From Entoloma clypeatum (taxonomy: Eukaryota; Basidiomycota; Agaricomycetes; Agaricales; Entolomataceae): a stretch of DNA of 64,000 nt. The position numbers and the translations under genes are program-made. Below are positions 55,997-64,000 of the stretch, one piece after another. The stretch's first letter is position 1; every line of letters starts with the position of its first letter. The DNA is taken from assembly GCA_963565915.1 (NCBI GenBank), contig OY751490.1, forward strand, positions 806,001-870,000, read 5' to 3'. A model generated the notes under the pieces. It was not told the origin of the DNA, did no database searches, and was given only the letters and a program-made list of their open reading frames with translations.

Positions 55997-56469
55997 CATC
56001 AGCAAACCTACACAAATCTTGAGACCTCGTTAGCTCGTCAAAATAGCCAATGGGACAGAACTCTGCGAAGGTGTTGTCTAAGACCACAAAATAATTTTGG
56101 GCTTTTAAAATCTTATTCTATGAGTTGTCTTTTATGACAAAAAATGGAAAGTGAAGGGGGTTTTACCAGATTTGCTTCATGCGAGATTGGCATGACAATT
56201 TAGCCCTTGCAAGTCATTCACAAGGTAATCCCTTATTCTGTACATCAAATGGGATGTATTTGTGGCCTATCCAATAGCCCTGACCACTATAGCACCCAAA
56301 TCCAACAATGAGGAAGTTGTGGAAGCTGCATTCTCTATAATTGACAGCTCTACTCATGGGAGTCGGTGGCCAATCTCGTGAGGCTCGTCGGATTGCAACT
56401 TGGATGCACTCGTTTTGGCTCGTTGATGCTTGTACGAGCTCCCATGAGTAAAATGTAGGTTTGCTGATG
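55997..56469. mobile_element. MITE-like TIR element, copy 2
   Basis: 473 bp, ends CATCAGCAAACCTACA and TGTAGGTTTGCTGATG-like (16-bp TIR, nearly perfect), flanked by TA on both sides (55995-55996 and 56470-56471). It is the inverse of 915-1385 along its whole length. A TA duplication points to Tc1/mariner-type mobilisation. It has no ORF of its own. Confidence 0.7.
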
Positions 56470-57090
56470 TAGTCTAATGATGTATTCTATTGAATGATAA
56501 CTATTCTAATGAAAAATGTGGTCTAATGATAGCTTTATAATTTATTCTATTGAATGATGACTATGCTAATGAAAAGTGCAGTCTAATGATAGCTTTATGA
56601 TGTATCCTATTGAATGATAACTATTCTAATGAATGATAACTATTCTAATGAAAAATGCGGTCTAATGATAGCTTTATTATGTATCCTATTGAATAATGAC
56701 TATTCTAATGAAAAGTGCATTCTAATGATAGCTTTATGATGTATTCTAATCAAATGATGATGTATTCTGTCAAATGATAACTATTCTAATGAAAAGTGCA
56801 GTTTAATGATAGCTTTATGGTGTATCCTATCAAATGATAACTATTATAATGAAAAGTGCGGTCTAATGATAGCTTTATGATGTATTCTAATCAAATGATG
56901 ACTATTCTAATGAAAAGCGCAGTCTAATGATATATTCTATTCAATGATGGCTATTTTCATGAAAAGTGCAGTTTAATGATAGTTTTATAATGTATTATAA
57001 TGAGGGGTGCAGTCTAATGATAGTTTCATGATGTATTCAATTGAATGATAACTATTCTAATAAAGAAAATTCACTCTAATGATGGTTCTA
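56470..57090. repeat. ~60-bp AT-rich minisatellite
   Basis: About nine or ten units of 55-61 bp on the pattern GTCTAATGATAGCTTTATGA .. TGTATTCTATTGAATGATAA .. CTATTCTAATGAAAAGTGCA. It begins directly at the MITE end and grades into degenerate AATGATA repeats. Confidence 0.85.
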
Positions 57091-57253
57091 TGATGATTTA
57101 AAACTAATGATAGGGAATATCATAAGTATGATAAGTATTTTCAAATGATAAAGCATCATATAGAATACAATCTATCATATCATAATAACCAGTGGTTATT
57201 ATGACTATTTCATTAGGATTAAAGCCCTGTACTAATGATTAGAATGATACATA

Positions 57254-58258
57254 CTAGTGGCTTGGGTCATCGGGAGAATCTGGTTTCTCACGGAACCTTG
57301 TTACACCCGGGATGTGCAGTTTGGAACACTTTGGAAAGAATATTTCATCAAACACCACAGTAGCACCCATAAAAATTGCATTATTGTGGAGGCACATAAA
57401 GCGATATCCTTTCATTCCTGGTTGTTGATCAAGATACACTATGAGTTCAGCCTTTGGAGAGAGCTTGTTCTTTCAAACTTCAGGTGGAAGGTATACATAT
57501 GCTCCACAACTGAACACTTTCAAGTGCTCAACGATTGGTTTAACTTTATTGACTTTCTCATGTGGTGTTAACCATTTTAACTGTCCTACAGGTGTCATGT
57601 TGTAGACATGAACTGCATGTTCTACACTGAACACCAGCCTTGTGGCAAGCAAGCTTTGTGATGCATTGCCATGGCTTTATCCATAATTGTTCTATTGAAT
57701 CGTTCAGCACGACCATTTTGTTGCTGTTCATTCGGTAATGATTTTTGAATTACAATGCCCATAGAACGAAGTGTGCTTATGGCTTTGGTGAATTCACCTC
57801 CACTGTCAAAACACCATTTTTGAATTGTTGCTTTGTATTGATTTTTAACATAAGCGACAAAATCATTAATAGCAGCATTGGCACCACTTTTCTGTTTCAA
57901 TAGAATTATCCAGGTATGAGAGGAGCAATCATTGAAGAACAAGATGTAATATTTGAACTTGTGATATGATAAAGTGGGGAATTCCTTTAGATCACTGTGG
58001 ATAAGTTCAAACAGATGAGATTCTCGCGTCTCTGATCCTGGGTAGGATTTGGAAGGCATTTTGCCTTTGGCACATCCATCACATGGGTGCTCAAGTTGGG
58101 GAATTTTCAGTTTAGGAAAAACCTTAACGTTGGAGGGTACTTTGGACAATACTTCATTTGAAGGATGTCCCATCCTCTGATGCCATAAGTTATACTTGTG
58201 CGTCCCATTTTGCACAGAGACATCAGTTACTACTAGTGCCGACAAAGCATCAACAGAT
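57254..58258 (-). pseudogene. Copia integrase fragment (second family), decayed
   Basis: Minus-strand integrase: WHQRMGHPSNEVLSKV zinc module with CDGCAKGK, catalytic region HSDLKEF, FDSGGEF and QQNGRAERFNRT. Then, after a frameshift near 57620, a post-integrase stretch (DQQPGMKGYRFM .. GATVVFDE). The sequence is clearly diverged from the Copia at 42979-47769. It is cut on its 5' side at 58258 by the LTR of Gypsy A', and RT and RNase H are missing on the other side. Inactive remnant. Confidence 0.85.
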
Positions 58259-58660
58259 TGTTATGCTTAACAAACTGTTCCAAGGTTTGGGCAGAGTATG
58301 CAGGAAGTGGAAAGGCGAAGAGCAAAGTGATTGCTAAATCTAAGGAATCTACTATAGTACAAGAGGTTTATATAGGTACTGACTATAGGTGGTAGCGGAT
58401 GAGTCAGTACTGCGGAAGGCAGTGGGCATGAGTAAGGCGACTGCGGAAGGCTATGTACAGTGAGTAAGCTGACTGCGGAAAGCGAGTCAGCGCGGGAGCG
58501 AAGTATACTAAAGGGGATGACAAAGTAATGTAATGAGTCAGACTGGGAATCGAAGGTTGCGAAAGTAGAGGTTAGACATAGTGAGTTCGTAAGAGGGTGC
58601 TGAGTCAGGCCGATAGGTAAAAGATATGACGTGGTCCTCATACCGTAGAGTCCGTAACAT
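58259..58660 (-). repeat. 3' LTR of Gypsy A'
   Basis: 402 bp, related to the 370-bp LTR of Gypsy A. On the minus strand TATATAAA (58374-58367) precedes AGATTTAGCAA (58341-58331) by 33 nt, so the proposed self-primer is conserved exactly. A purine tract lies just inside (58661 onward, complementary to TGTTCCCCTCTTC). Confidence 0.85.
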
Positions 58661-58693
58661 GTTCCCCTCTTCAAGCTCTGTGTCCTCACAGAG

Positions 58694-59064
58694 TCACTGT
58701 CCCCATCCCTCATTGTTGCCGGGATCGGACCAGTTCGGACTTTCCTTGAGGCTCCAATCATATATCAACTCCTCGTTGATGGCTACAGCGAGCTCGAGGC
58801 CTTTGATGGCCAGCCGAATGCGTCAGTTTTCAATGACGAGGGTGCTGGTGTAATTTCGAGAATTTGTTTTTCCTCGGAAGTCAGGGCGACGGGGAGATTG
58901 GACAGCGAGTGAAGCTGGATATGCATCTGGCGATGGAGGAGGTCGGCAAGGGAAGTTTCGAGAGCATGGATTTGGTCTCTCATGGAGAGTGCTTCGTTCA
59001 TGAGGGCGGCGATGGCAGGGTTGATGTCGGTGGTGGAGGTGGAGGTAACGGCGGTGTTGGACAT
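58694..59064 (-). pseudogene. ORF3 of Gypsy A', decayed homologue
   Basis: Starts MSNTA and shares DINP.I, EALSMRDQIHALETS, LHRQM.I and EEK.IL with ORF3 of Gypsy A. After a one-base shift it continues YTSTLVIEN-stop-RIRLAIKGLELAVAINEELI and ends near NNEGWGQ. The stop is TGA where Gypsy A has an Arg codon. Conservation of protein sequence despite DNA divergence supports ORF3 as a real gene of the family. Confidence 0.7.
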
Positions 59065-59198
59065 GGCGGCGAGGATGGTTGAGAGATAGAAGAAGAAAGG
59101 GGAGGCTATATTGGGCAGGAAAAAGGACTAGAGCGGGGAACTCGGTGTGTGGTTGACTGATGAGGTCGATACTTGTCATGGATTCTGAGAGCTGTCTT

Positions 59199-62100
59199 TT
59201 ATTGTGGGCGAGACGGGTTCTGCCAATGGAAATCACGGATCAAATCTTGAGCGTTCTGAACATTAGCTTGAGGTTCCCATGTGTTCTCTTCTGGACCATA
59301 TCCTTCCCACTGGACGAGGTACTGGATCCTTCCACGGAACTTTTGAGAGTCTAGGATTGTAGACACATGGTACTCTTCTCGTCCTTCAACAATGATCGGA
59401 TCAGGGGCTGGTTTCTTTTTCTGGATGGCATACTTCGGAGTTTCATATGGTGACAACAGGGTCTCGTTGAACACAGGGTGAATCATCTTCCAAGTCTTCG
59501 GAAGATCAAGAAGGTACGCGCTAGCTCCCTTCTTCTCTAGGACTTTGAATGGTCCATGTTGGAGTGCATCAAGTTTCTTTGAGGGGCGATCAGTCCTGAT
59601 GTTAGTCCCTTCCAGCCACACCTTGTCTCCGATGCGGTAGTCCCGAGACGGACTTTGCCGTGTGTCAACTGTCTTCTTCATCTGATCCTGTGCTTGTTTC
59701 AGCGCAGCATTGGCTTCTTCTCATGCCTGTTTGAGTTTTTTCAAGAAGTTGTTGGCAGCCGGATTGGTATCTTCTAACACGAGCTCTCCCTTCCATGGAT
59801 GTAAACCGTAGTTGAGGTAGAATGGGGTGTGCTTCGTCGCCTGATGTTCCTTGTCATTGTACTGGAACTCTGCGATTGCGATACATTCAGCCCAATCATC
59901 CTGTAGATGGTTGACAAAGTTTCGTAAGAACACTTCTGTCTCCTGATGCGATCACTCGGCCTGTCCATCAGTCTGTGGGTGGTATGCGGTGGACAGGTTC
60001 CTCTTGATCCCTAGCATGTGGCAGAGTATCTCCATGAACTTCGCGGTGATACGACCGCTGTGCGGCTGTGCATGAAAATGCATAAATCCCACACTTTTAT
60101 CAATAAAAGAATATAATGTTGCTCCCATTAAACACATTCTATTGGAACTGATGGTACTACTGGCTACCTAGAGAGTCTACATACCACTGGACCACCTTTA
60201 GTCATGATCATGGGAACAGTCACATTCTGAGGGCTTAACCATAGACTTGACACAATATTTCTATTCTTAATGGATAAGACCATTGAGGGGACCCAACATT
60301 AATACCAATATTCTATGGTCTATCACCCTATCCATTGACTATTACTATATATGGACAATCGGAGGCATGGGGGATTTATTATCTCGAACGCGACGCACTG
60401 TACCGAACGCATCACAGAACAAGGCGGCCGATCACTGATGCCGTGATGCCGAGCCATGTGAACTTACCGGAAATAGAATGCACCCTGGAAACGGGGTCGT
60501 TGATCACTTTTGATGGACAGGATCCGGTCCTGACACTTCGGACCCTTGATCGATGGCAACCGGGGATTTGATCGTCCCGATCAATATTGATGCGGCGCTC
60601 TAGAATGCTCGCGCGTGGACGCATTGACAACACTCCGCTCCGCTAGGGTCCGTAACCCTCTCAACGAATGGAAAACTTATGGAAATAACATATACCAAGC
60701 TTCGGAAGGCTATTAAATTAGTTACCTATTTGATTTTGGACATTTACTTGTGATAAACTTTATTTATTTTTGAATGCTCTCTGTGTATAAAGGCCCGTAG
60801 TTTCCTGCCATGTACAGTAGATTAGAACGAGGCCCCTCTTCTGTCTCTTAGCTCCGTGCGCTCAGTGAACCGTCTCCGTGACAAAAATCCAATTCCTTAA
60901 TTTTATATTATTGAATTACACTCAGAATATCGACGCGCGCTCGCGAGTTGACATTCTACAAAGGCAAACGAACCAAACCTACTTACGAAATAAGTGGTTC
61001 TTTCCCACCACCCCTAGAACTATTTGTTGAGAGTGTTGTTGGGTGTTTGAGGTGTTTGTAGAGCTCTGACCAGAGTCTCTCGCATTTTCAGCGCTCGTCT
61101 CAAACTCGCTTTTCAGCGGCGAACTGTGGTCCCCTATCGCTGATGATCTTCTTTGGGATCCCATGAAGCTTCCATATCTGATCCCGATAGATCTTGGCTA
61201 ATCCTTCCGCTGATAGTTCCACGGTTGTCGGAATGAGGTGAAGCATCTTTGAATGTCTATCTGTGATGACCAGAATTGCGTTTTTTCCATCAGATTCTGG
61301 TATCGGTCCCACAACGTCGATTCCTATGTCTTCCCATGGGTGACTTGGTGCTGCATGGGGATGTAGTGGAGCATGTCGCTTTTGTCGGTTAATCTTGTTG
61401 CGTTGACAAGTGTCGCAACCCTTCACATACTTCTTCACATCATGCAGTATAGTAGGCCACCAGTAGGTGCGAGTGAGGAGTTCATGTGTCCGGTACTGTC
61501 CTGGATGTCCCGCCACTGGTGCATCGTGTGACTCAAACATCAATTCTTGTTGTAATTGTGGGTCTGGTGGGACATAGACTCGTTCTCCTGTGTAGGTGAT
61601 CCCATTCTCTTGCTGATACCAATGAGGATTCTTTTTTAGGCCCTGCGCTACTTCTGTCTCCATGCGGTTTGAACCCTTGATGCGTGTGATCCACGGATTT
61701 TCAATGGTTGTGACGTTTCCAATTTTGATGGAATCAGATGTTTTACCCCCTTCAAAGAATTGTTCCTCCGTGAACATCTCCATCTGTACCACATCTTCTG
61801 ATTCCAACCGTTTCAAGAATAGTCCCTCCTTGAGCATCTGGTCACTGTCCTGTGGTTCGAGTTCCGCTTCATACCAGGGTAAGCGTGACAGGATGTCCGC
61901 TTTTGCATTGGTCTTGCCAGGTACATGCCGTAATTCGAAGTCATAGTCTTGTAACTTCATTTTCCAGCGTCGCTGTCATTGATTTAGGTCCTGAGGACGA
62001 CGGAAATATTCCAGGTTCTTGTGATCGGTCAAGATCTCGAAACGTTCCCTGGCTTCAAGCAGATAGTGTCTCCAATCTTTCAATGCTTCCACAACTGCCA

Positions 62101-63900
62101 GGAGTTCTTTGTCATATATCTCGTAATTCTGTTCGGCCGCGGACATGGTCCGCGACAAGAACGCGATGGGGTGCCATTTGTCGTCTTGCTTCTGAGAGAG
62201 TACTGCTCCAATTGCATAGCCCGATGCATCAGTTTCAACCCTGAACTGTCCCTCTGGTTGCGGTAATGCCAAGACTGGTGCCGATGTAATTGCCCGTATG
62301 AGACCTTCAAAAGCTTGTTGCTCTGTTGGTCCCCAAGTAAATGCTGTACCGCCTGTGAGCGCGGTGAGAGGTTTCGTGATATTTGAGTACCCTTCAATAA
62401 AACATTGATAGAAGTTAGCAAATCGAAGGAACTTCTGAACTTCCTTTTTTGATGTGGGTGCTCGCCAGTTTCGAATTGTATCCACCTTCTCGGTTTCCAT
62501 CTCAACACGTCCCTCACCAACCACATATCCCAATATAGGACATTTCGTTACTTCCCATAAACACTTCTTCTCTTTTAGGAACAAATCATTGTCCGATAGG
62601 ATCTGTAGGATTTCTTCAGTGTTTCGCGCGAGTTCTTCTTTGGTTTTACCGATAACCACGATGTCATCCATGTAGATCACGCAGATACTTCGGCGGATCT
62701 GGTCCCGGAATAGACTAGCCATCATTCGAGAGAATGTTCCCGGGGAGTTGCAAAGACCGAAAAACATGACCAATGGTTCGAACAATCCTCGACTGGTGAG
62801 GAAGGCAGCTTTCCATTCATCGCCCTCCTTAATCCGGACGTTGTTATAGCCCCACATGATGTCCATTTTGTTGAAGTAGACCGCATCTTTCAGTACGTCC
62901 AAGAGATCGGATATTCGTGGGAGTGGGAACTTGTCTTTGACCGTGAATTTATTGACCATGCGGTAATCTTGTACCAATCGTTTGGAGCCATCCTTCTTGT
63001 TGATGAAGAAGCAAGGGGAGGCATAAGGGGATTTGGACGGGCGGATCTTTCCAGTTGCTAGACCCTCGTCAATGAATGCGTCCAATTACTCTTGTTCCTT
63101 TTGCGTCATAGGATATGTACTTCCCCCTAGTTCCTTTGGTGCGTCTGGTGTAAGTTCAATACCATGGTCCCATTCCCTCTTCTTTGGGATCTTGTCAAAG
63201 TTCTCTTTTTCGAAGAGGTGAGCAAATCATTCAACATATGAGGGTCGTTTGGTTGTGGGAGGTGGTGTGGGATTGACAGCTTGCAAAATAGGGTCTCCAG
63301 GCTTTCATTTCTGATCTGACTTTTTGGGTGCATCTTTGTCATGCACCTCAACCATGCGAACCCGGTGTTTGCGACCATCAAGGTTAACCCTGAAATCTGA
63401 GTGTTTGGTTTGGCATGTTGGGCACTGGTTAAATGTTACAGCGCTGGTTGTCCAATTGATTGTAGGATTGTGGTGTACCAACCAGTCATGTCCCAAGAGC
63501 ATGTCCGTTCTCCCAATGTCCAGTACTATTGCTTCCATGGTTTCCTGATGTGCTCCCAAATCCAGTTTGACTTCGGCAAGTTGGCTCGCTTTCTGTTGTC
63601 GATTTGGCGATCCATCCGCATTTAGAATTGCTATGGGCGGTATTCCTCGCGTGGGGAGGTTCTGTTCGTGTACTATTCTGGGATGGATGCATGTGCGTTC
63701 ACATCCGCTGTCAACCTCAGGTCGGATAACCTTTGGTCCTCATCGTGTCCTGAGCTGAGCTAACAGCCTGATTTCTCGTCTTTTCGGAGGTTTATCTCCC
63801 TTCACAATCTTAGTTGACACAGCAGTTTGTTTGGCAGGGATGACATAGGTTCTATTGTCTGCAGTCATACAAGGCAAGCAAGTCCGTTTAATAGATAAGG
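59199..63900 (-). pseudogene. pol: Pol of Gypsy A', nonsense-riddled
   Basis: Same domain order as Gypsy A: protease (VDSG near 63710), RT with YMDD near 62665, RNase H, integrase (HHCC near 61400-61500) and C-terminal chromodomain near 59280. Stops in frame at 63305 (TGG to TGA), 63227 (TGA, where Gypsy A has CGT), 63086 (TAA), 61976, 59952 and 59721 (all three TGA where Gypsy A has CGA). Apart from the insertion at 60047-61115 no frameshift is needed along the whole pol, once that insertion and its 4-bp duplication are discounted. Inactivation is therefore almost entirely by point nonsense changes. Confidence 0.88.
60047..61115 (+). mobile_element. 1069-bp LTR-like insertion in Gypsy A' integrase
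   Basis: It splits the integrase codons for Gln-Phe-Ala-Ala / Lys-Phe-Met-Glu. Flanked by the 4-bp duplication GCGG (60043-60046 and 61116-61119), with TG..CA ends (TGATAC..TTTTCA). A TATAAAG box at ~60786 and a pyrimidine-rich stretch after it look like an LTR promoter and R region read on the + strand. It is most simply a solo LTR of an element making 4-bp duplications. No coding capacity; no second copy in the window. Confidence 0.6.
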
Positions 63901-63918
63901 GTCGCAACTTAGCATCGT

Positions 63919-64000
63919 TTAATCGGACCCTTTGGGAAAATCCTTCTTGTCAGCTTCTAAGATTGTGGTTTCATCATTCTTGGCATCTTCTTCGGACACC
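63919..64000 (-). CDS. gag: Gag C-terminus of Gypsy A' (cut by window edge)
   Basis: The last ~26 codons of Gag, ending KKDFPKGSD and TAA at 63921-63919, matching the acidic tail of Gypsy A Gag. The GGATTTTCCC stretch in the gag/pol overlap is conserved. Confidence 0.75.
   Translation of the reverse strand, partial: VSEEDAKNDETTILEADKKDFPKGSD

Larger units (their letters stand above)
58259..64000 (-). mobile_element. Ty3/Gypsy element A' (family A), decayed, runs off right edge
   Basis: Minus-strand copy of the Gypsy A family: 3' LTR, ORF3, pol and the end of gag are in view; the 5' LTR lies beyond 64000. It inserted into the Copia fragment; expected target duplication CAGAT (58254-58258). 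Pol is colinear with Gypsy A but carries several nonsense codons and a 1069-bp insertion. Confidence 0.9.

Overview
The window reads as nuclear DNA of an agaricomycete-type basidiomycete fungus. Host-like genes are interrupted by introns of about 50 bp (GT-AG, one GC-AG). Two transposase families typical of that group (Plavaka-like and KDZ) are present, as are a DUF6698-type gene and an OTT_1508-type deaminase-like gene. The remainder is a nest of LTR retrotransposons and their debris. No bacterial operons, rRNA, tRNA or CRISPR were seen.

Layout. 1-907 is the 5' end of a Ty1/Copia element (minus strand) that runs off the left edge. 915-1385 is a TIR element (MITE) whose partner lies inverted at 55997-56469. 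2942-7252 (minus) is a nine-exon Plavaka-type transposase gene that is open throughout, about 1295 aa. 7830-16804 is a deaminase-like gene split inside its cysteine motif by Ty3/Gypsy chromovirus A (9867-16449; LTRs identical by eye; TSD CTGTC). 17187-17967 (minus) is an uncharacterised gene and 18481-19903 an intact DUF6698-type gene. 19.9-28.2 kb holds little beyond simple repeats, a minisatellite and paired AGCTGC-rich arrays. 28223-31290 is a broken KDZ transposase with a KOW-like motif at its N-terminus. 31.7-36.4 kb holds dispersed repeats, a roughly 950-bp foldback hairpin and a solo LTR with TSD GACAA. 38.5-40.2 kb is a chromovirus 3' fragment with its LTR. 40759-53622 is Gypsy element B (TSD ACTGT). 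It carries a full-length Copia (42602-48441; TSD CAAAT) inside its gag-pol. 53.6-57.1 kb is tandem and inverted repeats. 57254-58258 is a decayed Copia integrase fragment, cut by the LTR of a second family-A Gypsy (58259 to the right edge, minus strand). That copy is riddled with CGA-to-TGA stops and itself hosts a 1069-bp LTR-like insertion.

Themes. (1) Gypsy A and B carry a Tf1-like self-priming signal: 10-11 nt starting 33-35 nt after the TATA box are complementary to the site 2 nt past the 5' LTR. The Copia instead carries a site matching the anticodon region of initiator tRNA-Met, as in Drosophila copia. (2) Both Gypsy families carry an extra ORF between pol and the 3' LTR, starting Met-Ser-Asn. 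(3) Gypsy A has a leader of about 875 nt without a single ATG. (4) The older Gypsy copies die mostly through C-to-T nonsense changes, suggesting cytosine-directed mutation. Coordinates were read by eye and may be off by a base or two at non-coding boundaries.
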